DNA of 47,370 nt from Ignavibacteriales bacterium (GTDB lineage: Bacteria; Bacteroidota; Ignavibacteria; Ignavibacteriales; Melioribacteraceae). Positions 18,353-27,277 of this stretch are shown here, one piece after another. The position numbers and the translations under genes are program-made. The first letter of the stretch is position 1, and each line of letters starts with the position of its first letter. The notes beneath the pieces were generated by a model. That model saw only the letters and a program-made list of their open reading frames with translations, had not been told where the DNA came from and did no database searches. The stretch lies in assembly GCA_003599395.1 (NCBI GenBank), contig QZJX01000098.1, forward strand, positions 1-47,370, read 5' to 3'.

Positions 18353-19735
18353 TTATTTATTTTTTAACATTTCGACAAATTTTTCACCGAATTTCCAAAT
18401 ATCACCGGCACCCATTGTTACAATTATGTCATTCTTCTTATGGAGCTTCATTAAAAGATCGGGTATTTTATTTTTATCCGATTCATAGATTACATGCTTA
18501 TGTCCAAAATCTTTTGCTGTGTTAGCAATTAATTCACCAGAAATTCCATCAATTGGTTTTTCCCTTGCAGGGTAAACATCAGTACAAATGAAAACATCTG
18601 TATTCAGGAATGATCTACCAAATTCCGCATAGAAATCTCTCGTTCTTGAATAAAGATGCGGTTGAAAAACAACGACAAGTCTATTTTTCCATCCAGCTCT
18701 AATTCCGGATAAAGTTGCGTTTGTTTCTGTCGGATGATGTGCATAGTCATCAATTACAAGAATATCGTTGCTGTATTTAGTTTCAAATCGTCTGTAAACA
18801 CCGGTGAATGATTCTAAAGCTTTTTTAATTGTTGTAAAATCGATTCCCATTTCTTTAGCAATACATACAGCAACAAGTGAATTTTTCACAAAGTGAACAC
18901 CGGGCATTTGCAAAGTAATTCTACCAAGTTCTTCACCTTTATAAATTACGGTATAACTACTTGTGTAATGCTCGTGTTTAATATCGATTGCTCTGATATC
19001 AGCTTGGGAAGTCAAGCCGTATGTAAATACTTTTTTGTTTATTAACGGAATAATATCTTGAAGCGCCGGTTCATCCATGCATAAAACAACAAAACCAAAG
19101 AATGGAACTTTGTTTGCAAACTGAACAAATGCCGATTTTATGTCATCCAAATCTTTGTAAGTATCAAGATGCTCTTTTTCTAATGTTGTAATTGCTGCAA
19201 TACTTGGTGTCAATTTTAAAAATGTTCTATCAAATTCATCGGCTTCAACTACAATAAATTCGCTGTTGCCAAGTCGAGCATTAGTTCCGCCTAATCCACT
19301 TAGTTTACCACCAACAATAATTGTAGGATCAATTCCGCCTTCAGTTAAAACCAATCCCACCATTGAAGTAGTTGTAGTTTTACCATGTGTACCGGCAATA
19401 CCAATTCCATATTTCATTCTCATACATTCTGCAAGCATTTCCGATCTTTTGATTACCGGTATCTTTCTAGCGATTGCTTCTTTAACTTCGGGGTTTTCAA
19501 CTGTCACTGCCGATGAATAAACAAGCACATCTGCTTCTTCTAAATTTTCAGTTTTATGACCTTCGTAAATTTTGATACCGAGCGATTCAAGTCTATCGGT
19601 AACTTCACTTTTAGCAATATCGGATCCGGAAACTTTGAAACCTTGTGTAAGAAGAATTTCTGCGATTCCGCTCATGCCAATTCCACCGATTCCAACCATG
19701 TGAACATTTTTTACAGTATTCATCATCATAGCCAT
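18353..19735 (-). CDS. murC: UDP-N-acetylmuramate--L-alanine ligase MurC
   Basis: This cytoplasmic ATP-dependent ligase adds L-alanine to UDP-MurNAc. The 460-residue protein has the N-terminal UDP-binding segment HMVGIGGIGMSGIAE, the Mur ligase P-loop GIAGTHGKTTTTSM, the acidic EADEFDRTF region and the C-terminal DDYAHHPTE motif, all characteristic of MurC. Several ATGs lie at the start (MAMMMN), so the exact initiation codon is uncertain by up to five residues. It lies 2 bp after murG and 0 bp before ftsQ. murB, which often lies next to murC, is absent here. Confidence 0.97.
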   Translation of the reverse strand: MAMMMNTVKNVHMVGIGGIGMSGIAEILLTQGFKVSGSDIAKSEVTDRLESLGIKIYEGHKTENLEEADVLVYSSAVTVENPEVKEAIARKIPVIKRSEMLAECMRMKYGIGIAGTHGKTTTTSMVGLVLTEGGIDPTIIVGGKLSGLGGTNARLGNSEFIVVEADEFDRTFLKLTPSIAAITTLEKEHLDTYKDLDDIKSAFVQFANKVPFFGFVVLCMDEPALQDIIPLINKKVFTYGLTSQADIRAIDIKHEHYTSSYTVIYKGEELGRITLQMPGVHFVKNSLVAVCIAKEMGIDFTTIKKALESFTGVYRRFETKYSNDILVIDDYAHHPTETNATLSGIRAGWKNRLVVVFQPHLYSRTRDFYAEFGRSFLNTDVFICTDVYPAREKPIDGISGELIANTAKDFGHKHVIYESDKNKIPDLLMKLHKKNDIIVTMGAGDIWKFGEKFVEMLKNK

Positions 19736-19737
19736 AA

Positions 19738-20838
19738 TTACAATTGCTCCGCTAAATTAATTGCATTTTCTGCGACAACTTTTGCCGCATCAGGTTTAGA
19801 AAATTTTAGGATGTTTTTTTTCATTAAATCTAATTTTGTCGAGTCATTTATAATTGAATTTACTTTCTCAAATAAATCCGAATTTATTTTTCCATCTTCA
19901 ATTAATTCTGCTGCATTTTCTTTTACTAATGATTCAGCATTTTTAAATTGATGATTTGCCGCTACATTTGGTGACGGAACTAGAATTACAGGTAATCCTA
20001 AATAGCTTAACTCTGCAATTGTTGTAGCTCCTGCTCTTGCAATAATTAGATCAGCACATGAATAAGCTGACGACATATCATCAATGTATGGCATTGCTTT
20101 TATTGAGTTGGAGTTATAATTCAAATAATCTTCGTAATAATTTTTTCCTGTCTGCCATATAATCTGGATATCATTTGCAACAAAAGATTGAATATTGTTT
20201 GCAATGGCTTTGTTGATAGATCCGGCACCACCACTTCCCCCAATGATAAGAAGAACCTTTTTTGATGCGTCTAGATTCAACTGCTTTACTGCTTCAACTC
20301 TATCAATCAATTTTAATTTTGGTCTGATTGGATTTCCAGTGACAACAAGCTTCTCGCTTTGTCTAAAATATTTTTTTGAGTCTTCATAGCTTATATGTAT
20401 TTGATTAGCTTTCTTTTCTAACAATCTATTTGTCACACCGGGATAACTATTTTGCTCTAATAAGATGATCTTAGTTCCTAAAGTTGATGCAGCCGAAATA
20501 ACCGGTCCGGCAACATATGCGCCTGTTCCGATAGCAACACGCGGCTTAAATTTTATCAATGCAACCAGACTTTGGAAATATGAAACAAATACTTTTAATG
20601 GAAAAAGAATATTGCTAAGATTCAACTGCCGAGAAAACCCGCTTATCCAAATAGAAACAAAGTTAAACCCACTAGCGGGAACAACTTTGGATTCAATTTT
20701 ATTTTTTGTTCCTATAAACAATATTTCTGATTCCGGTTTTAGTTCTTTTATTTTTTCTGCAACTGCAATTGCCGGATAAAGATGTCCACCTGTGCCACCT
20801 CCGGCAAAAACAAAGCGATATATTGGTGAACCTTTCAT
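19738..20838 (-). CDS. murG: MurG, lipid II-forming GlcNAc transferase
   Basis: This 366-residue GT28 enzyme transfers GlcNAc from UDP-GlcNAc to lipid I on the inner face of the membrane, giving lipid II. It shows the N-terminal glycine-rich VFAGGGTGGHLYPA loop, a second phosphate loop LLIIGGSGGAGSIN and the C-terminal IARAGATTIAELSYLGLP UDP-binding region. The length is usual. The ATG overlaps the ftsW stop (ATGA), indicating coupled translation with the flippase-region genes. Confidence 0.97.
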   Translation of the reverse strand: MKGSPIYRFVFAGGGTGGHLYPAIAVAEKIKELKPESEILFIGTKNKIESKVVPASGFNFVSIWISGFSRQLNLSNILFPLKVFVSYFQSLVALIKFKPRVAIGTGAYVAGPVISAASTLGTKIILLEQNSYPGVTNRLLEKKANQIHISYEDSKKYFRQSEKLVVTGNPIRPKLKLIDRVEAVKQLNLDASKKVLLIIGGSGGAGSINKAIANNIQSFVANDIQIIWQTGKNYYEDYLNYNSNSIKAMPYIDDMSSAYSCADLIIARAGATTIAELSYLGLPVILVPSPNVAANHQFKNAESLVKENAAELIEDGKINSDLFEKVNSIINDSTKLDLMKKNILKFSKPDAAKVVAENAINLAEQL

Positions 20839-21944
20839 GCCTGAGCCAATCTCAATTCACGTTTTTTTATAGTCTCTTTAGCAATGCTTAAAATTATTCC
20901 GACCGAAAGACCGAATACTATAATTGATGTTCCGCCAAAACTTATAAATGGCAAGGTAATACCGGTTGTCGGCAAAATACCGGATACAACTCCAGCATTA
21001 ATGAACGCACTGATTATTATGTTAAACGATAATCCGAATGCAAGTAGTTGACCAAATTTATCAGTTGCTTTTTTTGCAATAATCAATCCGGCTAAAAAGA
21101 TTGTTAAGTAAATTAGAAGAGTAACAACCGCTCCAATGAATCCATATTCTTCACCGAGTATCGAAAAAATAAAATCACCGTATGATTCAGGTAAAAACAA
21201 ATCACTCTGCCTGCTGTTACCAATTCCTTTACCGATTAATCCTCCACTTCCTAAGGCAACTTTAGCTTGATATACCTGTATGTTCATGCTTGTTTCGCTT
21301 CCAAAGCTATTTATGAATGCTAAAATTCTTTGCCTCGAATGCGAAAACAACATCATCATTATAAATCCAACTGATGCAGTTCCGGATAGTGTAAAAAGAA
21401 TATGTTTAAGTCTTGCACCGCCAATATATAGCAGAGTAAAGCTTGTGAGAATAATTATCATACTAGTACTTAAATTCGGTTGAACTAAAACCAAACCACT
21501 AATTAAAAACACCCAGAAGAGTAAATAGATTAAACCATTTTTAAAATCATGTAGAATTTCATTTTTCTTTTCGATAAGAACGGCTAGATGCATAATCAAA
21601 ATAATTTTGGCTAAATCCGATGGCTGGAATTGTATGAATCCAAGATTTATCCATCTCGATGCACCTTTTACAGACGGAGCAATAAATAAAGTCAATACAA
21701 GTAAAAAAACAATTCCAAACATTGCTTGTTTGCTGTACCTCTTATAGAATTCATACGGGATTGATGCGAAAATTACCATTACACCTATTGCTGCAATTAT
21801 TTTCCACAAATGTGAGTTGAATAAATAATAGAAATTATTAAACTTCATTTGGCTGTATGTTCCGCTTGCGGAAAACACCAACACACCGCCGAGCAACATC
21901 AACGAAATAACACAGAGCAATATTATTCTGGTCAATAATTTCAT
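20835..21944 (-). CDS. ftsW: SEDS glycosyltransferase FtsW
   Basis: This 369-residue SEDS-family membrane protein has about ten helices. It acts as the septal peptidoglycan polymerase in partnership with FtsI. Family marks include the GASRWINLGFIQFQPSDLAKI segment (quoted here in part: SRWINLGFIQFQPSDLAK), the ALGSGGLIGKGIGNSRQ loop and the C-terminal LPTTGITLPFISFGGTSI stretch. FtsW rather than RodA is chosen because of the dcw location. Its start shares a TAATG junction with murD and it overlaps murG by 4 bp. Confidence 0.96.
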   Translation of the reverse strand: MKLLTRIILLCVISLMLLGGVLVFSASGTYSQMKFNNFYYLFNSHLWKIIAAIGVMVIFASIPYEFYKRYSKQAMFGIVFLLVLTLFIAPSVKGASRWINLGFIQFQPSDLAKIILIMHLAVLIEKKNEILHDFKNGLIYLLFWVFLISGLVLVQPNLSTSMIIILTSFTLLYIGGARLKHILFTLSGTASVGFIMMMLFSHSRQRILAFINSFGSETSMNIQVYQAKVALGSGGLIGKGIGNSRQSDLFLPESYGDFIFSILGEEYGFIGAVVTLLIYLTIFLAGLIIAKKATDKFGQLLAFGLSFNIIISAFINAGVVSGILPTTGITLPFISFGGTSIIVFGLSVGIILSIAKETIKKRELRLAQA

Positions 21945-23293
21945 TAGTTAAGACTCATTACGATTTGTTTGAAAACTTCACCTCTATGTTCAAAGTTTTT
22001 GAACATATCAAAACTTGCGCATGCAGGTGAAAGTAAAACTATTTCATTTGCTTCTGCTTCATTTCTTCCGGCTACCACACAATCTTCCATCGTTTCTTTT
22101 TTATCAACGCTTACAATGTCATGGAAAAAATCATATACTTTATCTTTGGATGATCCTATTGCATAGATTTTTTTAACTTTTGATTTCACTAAATCTTTAA
22201 TAATATTATAATCGTTGCCTTTATCTTTGCCGCCAAGTATTAATAAAATTTTAGTATCGAAGCTTTGTAAAGCATACCAAACCGAATCAACATTTGTGGC
22301 TTTGGAATCATTAATAAATTTTATTCCTTCAATTTCTCTTACAAATTCTAAGCGATGTTCAACACCTTTGAAACTTGCAAACGCATCTTTAATTTTTTCG
22401 TTTGTAATACCAATTAATTTTGCTACAATTAATGCAGCTAAAGCATTTGATCTATTGTGTTCACCCTTTATATAAAGTTCACTGCAATCACAAATTTCTT
22501 CTTCAACATTATTATTCACGAATATGAATTTTCCATCCGAACAAAAAGCTCCGTTTTCAACTTTATTTTTTGTAGAGAAAAAGTATCGATTTACTTTTGA
22601 ATCTATATGAAGTTTGGATAATGATGAATCATCAGCGTTTAATATCAAAAAGTCATTTTCGTCTTGGTTTTCGAAAATTCTTAGCTTTGCTTGTTTATAT
22701 TTTTCGAATGAGTTTTCATAACGATCTAAATGATCCGGTGTGATATTTAAGATCACTGAAAATTTTGGTTTGAACAGACTTATATGGTCCAGCTGAAAAC
22801 TCGAAGTCTCAAGTGAAACAAAGTCATTACCATTAAGTTTATCGACTATTCCTGATAGCGCATTTCCAATATTACCCGCTGGATAAGAAATATAACCAGC
22901 CTCATTTAATAGATAATTAAGTAATGTGGTTGTGGTTGTTTTTCCATTTGAGCCTGTAATTGAAATGATTGTTCCTTCACAAAACCAGGATGCAAATTCA
23001 ATTTCACTATAGATCGGAATGTCTTTCGATTTTGCATTTACTAGAACATCGGAATCACTTGGTACACCAGGACTTGTAACTATAAAATCGCAATCAAAAA
23101 CTTTTTCCGAGTGTTTACCGAATTCGTATTCAATCCTAAATTGATCGAATTCTCGTTCGGCTTCAATTAATTTTTCGGGAGAACCTGAATCAGAAACAAA
23201 TGGAATTGCACCATGATACAATGCAAGCTTAGCAGCAGCAACACCGCTTCTAACGGCACCAATAATCGATATTTTTTTATTTTTTATAATCAT
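21944..23293 (-). CDS. murD: UDP-MurNAc-L-alanine--D-glutamate ligase MurD
   Basis: This 449-residue Mur ligase adds D-glutamate to UDP-MurNAc-L-Ala. It has an N-terminal Rossmann fold (ISIIGAVRSGVAAAKLAL), a VTSPGVP segment typical of MurD, the P-loop ITGSNGKTTTTTLL, the carbamylated-lysine region HLDRYENSFEKYKQAK and a C-terminal INDSKATNVDSV motif. The length is normal. It shares TAATG stop-start junctions with both mraY upstream and ftsW downstream, so the three are almost certainly translated in a coupled manner. Confidence 0.97.
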   Translation of the reverse strand: MIIKNKKISIIGAVRSGVAAAKLALYHGAIPFVSDSGSPEKLIEAEREFDQFRIEYEFGKHSEKVFDCDFIVTSPGVPSDSDVLVNAKSKDIPIYSEIEFASWFCEGTIISITGSNGKTTTTTLLNYLLNEAGYISYPAGNIGNALSGIVDKLNGNDFVSLETSSFQLDHISLFKPKFSVILNITPDHLDRYENSFEKYKQAKLRIFENQDENDFLILNADDSSLSKLHIDSKVNRYFFSTKNKVENGAFCSDGKFIFVNNNVEEEICDCSELYIKGEHNRSNALAALIVAKLIGITNEKIKDAFASFKGVEHRLEFVREIEGIKFINDSKATNVDSVWYALQSFDTKILLILGGKDKGNDYNIIKDLVKSKVKKIYAIGSSKDKVYDFFHDIVSVDKKETMEDCVVAGRNEAEANEIVLLSPACASFDMFKNFEHRGEVFKQIVMSLN

Positions 23294-24402
23294 TAACGTA
23301 TCTTAAATGAAGCCAAACTTATTATTGCCAAAATTATTGTAATAATGTAAAATCTGATTACAATTTTTGGTTCGGTCCAGCCTTTCATTTCAAAATGATG
23401 ATGAATTGGAGCCATTAAAAAAACTCTTCTTCCTTCACCGTATTTTTTTTTTGTGTATTTGAAATACAATCTTTGAATTATCACCGAAACTGTTTCAAGA
23501 AAGAAAATCCCACCTAAGATAGGTATCAACAGTTCTTTTTTAATTAGTATTGCTATAATTCCGAAAGCTCCTCCCAATGCAAGTGAACCTGTGTCGCCCA
23601 TGAAAATTTGTGCCGGATAAAAATTAAACCATAAGAATCCCAAACCTGCCCCGACAAAAGCGGCAATGAAAACTGTAAGTTCACCAGAACCGGGTAAGTA
23701 CATAATATTCAAGTAATCCGAGTAGATAACATTGCCGGATACATATGCGATGACAGCAAGTGTTAGCATGACTATTGTCATTGTTCCCATCGCAAGTCCG
23801 TCCAAGCCGTCAGTAAGATTTACGCCGTTTGAAATTGCTGTTATTATAAAGATAACCGCCGGTATATATAGATAAGAGAAATCAAAATTGAGATTTTTAA
23901 AAAACGGCAATGTTGTTTGAGTACTATACTGTGCAAACTCGGGCGAAAAATAAATTACTGCACCTACAACTAATCCTACAAAAATTTGACCGACTAACTT
24001 ATACTTTGCAATTAATCCTTTTGGATATTTTTTCACAACTTTTAGATAGTCATCAATGAAACCGACTAAGCTTAAAAATAGCATTCCAAAAGTTGGAAGA
24101 AGTATATATGTACTTTTTAAATCACTCCAAAGTAATATTGGAATTGTAATCGATATCATAATGATGATACCGCCCATCGTAGGAGTTCCGGCTTTAGCTT
24201 TATGAGTTTCTGGACCGTCAACTCTAATTGTTTCACCAATTTGTTTGCGATGTAAATAATTGATCAACTTTGGTCCGACATAAAATGCAAGAATCAACGC
24301 AGTAATAGCCGCTAAAATTGAGCGGAATGTTAGGAACCGGAAGATATCGAATCCCGGCGGACTAAATTTGTCATTGATATAATCAAACAAATAGTAAAAC
24401 AT
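23293..24402 (-). CDS. mraY: Phospho-MurNAc-pentapeptide transferase MraY
   Basis: This integral membrane enzyme makes lipid I by moving phospho-MurNAc-pentapeptide onto undecaprenyl phosphate. The 369-residue protein has about ten helices. Diagnostic loops are KAGTPTMGGI (about 70-80), FIDDYLKV with the catalytic aspartates, NGVNLTDGLDGLA, the FMGDTGSLALGG loop, and APIHHHFEMKGW, the histidine motif near the C-terminus. It shares TAATG junctions with murF upstream and murD downstream. Confidence 0.98.
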   Translation of the reverse strand: MFYYLFDYINDKFSPPGFDIFRFLTFRSILAAITALILAFYVGPKLINYLHRKQIGETIRVDGPETHKAKAGTPTMGGIIIMISITIPILLWSDLKSTYILLPTFGMLFLSLVGFIDDYLKVVKKYPKGLIAKYKLVGQIFVGLVVGAVIYFSPEFAQYSTQTTLPFFKNLNFDFSYLYIPAVIFIITAISNGVNLTDGLDGLAMGTMTIVMLTLAVIAYVSGNVIYSDYLNIMYLPGSGELTVFIAAFVGAGLGFLWFNFYPAQIFMGDTGSLALGGAFGIIAILIKKELLIPILGGIFFLETVSVIIQRLYFKYTKKKYGEGRRVFLMAPIHHHFEMKGWTEPKIVIRFYIITIILAIISLASFKIR

Positions 24403-25790
24403 TATTGCATTCTCTTTTTAATTATTTCGACGAACTCTTCCATCTTCATTCCACGCGAGCCTTTTATCAAGATTACAGAATCATTTATATCCATCACATT
24501 TGCAAAACGTTTTAGACTTTCTCGTAGTGTAAAGTGTAAAGTTGCAATCTTTGTAGAAGGTAAAGCTTCATACAAATTCTTCATAAGTTTACCATGCATA
24601 TAAACTTCGTCGACTTTGCTTTTCATAATATAGTCTTTAAGATCAGCATGGAGTTTTTCTTTTCCTTTACCGAGTTCGAGCATATCACCCAGAATTAAGA
24701 TTCTTCGTTTATACTTTTTGATCTGACTTAGCAAATCAACTGCCGCTCTTACCGAATCCGGATTTGAATTATATGTATCGTCAATTAACATTGTTGTTTC
24801 TGAAATAATTGGATTTAATCTTCCTTTTACTACCTCAAATTTTTTGGTTGCATCGATAATTTCCTTTTTAGTTAGACCAAATGTGATTGCAACCGCGACT
24901 GTTGCTAGATAATTTTTTACATTTGATTCGCCTAAAAGTGGAAGAATAACTTTTAACTTTTTCCCTTTGCCAATAATCTCAACTTCGGGATATCCATATT
25001 GACTGAAACCGATTAGTCTTCCTTTTATATCGACTTTTCCCTTGAAGCCATAAGTAATAACATCTTTATAATTCTTTTTACTTTTGCTTAGATACGGATC
25101 ATCATTGTTGATTAGAATTGTTCCATTGTTATCATCCGTTACAGATAACAAATATGATTTTTCCTTGAAGACGCCATCTCTATCTACTAAGAATTCCAAA
25201 TGTGAGTCACCGATATTAGTAATTAAAGACAAATCAGGTTCGGATATTTTTGCTATGTATTCAATTTCACCAAAATGATTTGTGCCTTCTTCAAGTACTA
25301 CTGCTTGAGTTTTTTCATTTGCAGTAAATAGGGTCAACGGGACACCAATATGATTATTATTGTTTGCAACTGATTTTGTTACTGAGTATTTGGCTGATAA
25401 AAGTGTCGCAATCATTTCCTTGGTGCTGGTTTTACCGTTACTACCCGTCAACCCAATGACTTTTGCATTTAGTTTCTGTCTCCAAAGATTTGCAAGATTA
25501 CCGTAAGCTTTAGTTGTATTATCAACAGCGATTACCGGAATTTTAATAGATGAAAAATCTTTCACTCTCTTTTTTGAAATCATTACTGCTGAAGCACCGT
25601 TAGTAATTGCTTCTTTTATATATTTATGCCCGTCAGTTCGCTTACCTTTTATTGCAACAAACAAAGTGTTTTTACTTATGTTACGGGAATCAATAGAAAC
25701 TTTTTTAACAGGCTTAAATTCATCGGGATTATAAATGACCGCGCCTGGCAAATTGAAAAAATCATCCAATGTAATTTTTAATGATTTCAT
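24402..25790 (-). CDS. murF: UDP-MurNAc-tripeptide--D-Ala-D-Ala ligase MurF
   Basis: This 462-residue Mur ligase attaches D-Ala-D-Ala to the tripeptide precursor. It shows the N-terminal DSRNISKNTLFVAIKGKRTDG segment (quoted in part: SRNISKNTLFVAIKG), the P-loop GLTGSNGKTSTKEM, the MurF-type NNNNHIGVPLTL region and a C-terminal DDTYNSNPDSV motif. The NNxxGVPLTL element distinguishes it from MurE. It follows murE by 2 bp and shares a TAATG junction with mraY. No ddl gene, which makes its dipeptide substrate, is found in this operon. Confidence 0.97.
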   Translation of the reverse strand: MKSLKITLDDFFNLPGAVIYNPDEFKPVKKVSIDSRNISKNTLFVAIKGKRTDGHKYIKEAITNGASAVMISKKRVKDFSSIKIPVIAVDNTTKAYGNLANLWRQKLNAKVIGLTGSNGKTSTKEMIATLLSAKYSVTKSVANNNNHIGVPLTLFTANEKTQAVVLEEGTNHFGEIEYIAKISEPDLSLITNIGDSHLEFLVDRDGVFKEKSYLLSVTDDNNGTILINNDDPYLSKSKKNYKDVITYGFKGKVDIKGRLIGFSQYGYPEVEIIGKGKKLKVILPLLGESNVKNYLATVAVAITFGLTKKEIIDATKKFEVVKGRLNPIISETTMLIDDTYNSNPDSVRAAVDLLSQIKKYKRRILILGDMLELGKGKEKLHADLKDYIMKSKVDEVYMHGKLMKNLYEALPSTKIATLHFTLRESLKRFANVMDINDSVILIKGSRGMKMEEFVEIIKKRMQ

Positions 25791-25792
25791 TG

Positions 25793-27277
25793 TTATCTCA
25801 TTAATCCTTCGGATAAATACTTCATTGCAGTTTCTTTATCAGAGAAATAACTCCTCACACCGTTTATCTCTTGATAGTTTTCGTGTCCTTTGCCTGCAAT
25901 TAGGATGACTGCGTTGTCCTCGGATTTTTCTATTGCTGTTTTAATTGCTTCTTCTCTATTTTCAACTCTATGATAGTCTTTTCTTGATATACCTTTTATA
26001 ACATCGTCAATAATTTTATTTGGATCTTCAGTTCTCGGATTATCGGAAGTAACATAGATTACATCGCTAAGTTCATCAGCAATTTTTCCCATCACCGGTC
26101 TTTTAGTTCTATCCCGATCACCACCACAGCCAAATACAGTGTGAATTGTTCTTCCTTCTTTATTCACATGCTGCAATGACATTAATACCTCTTTTAAGCT
26201 GCTGGCATTATGGGCATAATCAATTATTACTTTTTTGTTTTCCATCTGAATTAATTCAAATCTGCCCGGAACCTGTGGTGTGTTTTTAATTCCTTCAACT
26301 GCTTGTTCAATATCAATTCCGAGAGAAGTTGCTGCAGCTAACGCGGCAACTGCATTAAAAGCATTAAACAAACCAATTAATTTTGTTTCGACAGAATATT
26401 TTCTTTCTTTATAAAACAAGTCAAACTTAGTTCCGCTGAAATCATATTGTATATTCTTTAGTTTATAATACGCATTAAGATTTGTACCGAATGAAAATGT
26501 TTTTGCTTTTGTAGAACTAATAACAGTCGGAGAATTAATATCGTCTATATTATAAATTGCCGTTGCATTTGGCTTTAGTTGATCAAATAATATTTTTTTA
26601 GCTGCTAAATAATTTTCAAATGTTTTGTGAAAATCCAAATGATCTGATGCGATGTTTGTGAAGATTGCAGAATCAAAATCGATATTTGCTACTCGATCTA
26701 AAGAGAGTGAATGAGATGAAACTTCCATAACACAATATTTTGAATTTACACTTAACATCTCTTGCATCATGAAATTAATTTCATTCGCCTCGGGAGTTGT
26801 TAATCGAGATTTTAATTCTTTATTTCCGGCATAGTTCGCAATCGTTCCAATCAATCCACATTTATCCCCCATCTCTTCGAGAATTGACTTTAAATAAAAT
26901 GCAGTTGTGGTCTTTCCTTTTGTGCCCGTGATTCCTATTACTTGTAACTTTTCGGAGGGATGATTGTAGTATTCATCAGATATTTCGGATAATGCTTTGC
27001 GACTGCTTTTAACAAGGATTTTTACCAAACCGGATTTATCAAATACTTGGTCGGGTACAGCATAATTATCTTCAAGAATAATTGCTACAGCCCCTTTATT
27101 GATCGCATCTAGAATGAATCTATGTCCGTCTGTTTTATATCCTTTTATCGCAACAAAGAGTGAATCTTTTTTTACCGCTCGTGAATCAATTGTGATATCT
27201 TTTATCTCAATCAATTCGGCGTTTCCGGTGACATGAATCGTTTTAACATTATTTAATAATTGTGATAATTTCATCAA
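25793..27277 (-). CDS. murE: UDP-MurNAc-L-Ala-D-Glu--meso-DAP ligase MurE
   Basis: This 494-residue Mur ligase adds the third stem residue. The P-loop GITGTKGKTTTAFY lies at about 115-128, with a VMEVSSHSLSLDRV segment and the DYAHN motif near 353. The DNPR motif at 412-415 (SDNPRTEDP) is the established marker of meso-diaminopimelate-adding enzymes, so the peptidoglycan is predicted to be the DAP type. The start (MMKL) overlaps the ftsI stop by 4 bp; either methionine could be used. Confidence 0.97.
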   Translation of the reverse strand: MMKLSQLLNNVKTIHVTGNAELIEIKDITIDSRAVKKDSLFVAIKGYKTDGHRFILDAINKGAVAIILEDNYAVPDQVFDKSGLVKILVKSSRKALSEISDEYYNHPSEKLQVIGITGTKGKTTTAFYLKSILEEMGDKCGLIGTIANYAGNKELKSRLTTPEANEINFMMQEMLSVNSKYCVMEVSSHSLSLDRVANIDFDSAIFTNIASDHLDFHKTFENYLAAKKILFDQLKPNATAIYNIDDINSPTVISSTKAKTFSFGTNLNAYYKLKNIQYDFSGTKFDLFYKERKYSVETKLIGLFNAFNAVAALAAATSLGIDIEQAVEGIKNTPQVPGRFELIQMENKKVIIDYAHNASSLKEVLMSLQHVNKEGRTIHTVFGCGGDRDRTKRPVMGKIADELSDVIYVTSDNPRTEDPNKIIDDVIKGISRKDYHRVENREEAIKTAIEKSEDNAVILIAGKGHENYQEINGVRSYFSDKETAMKYLSEGLMR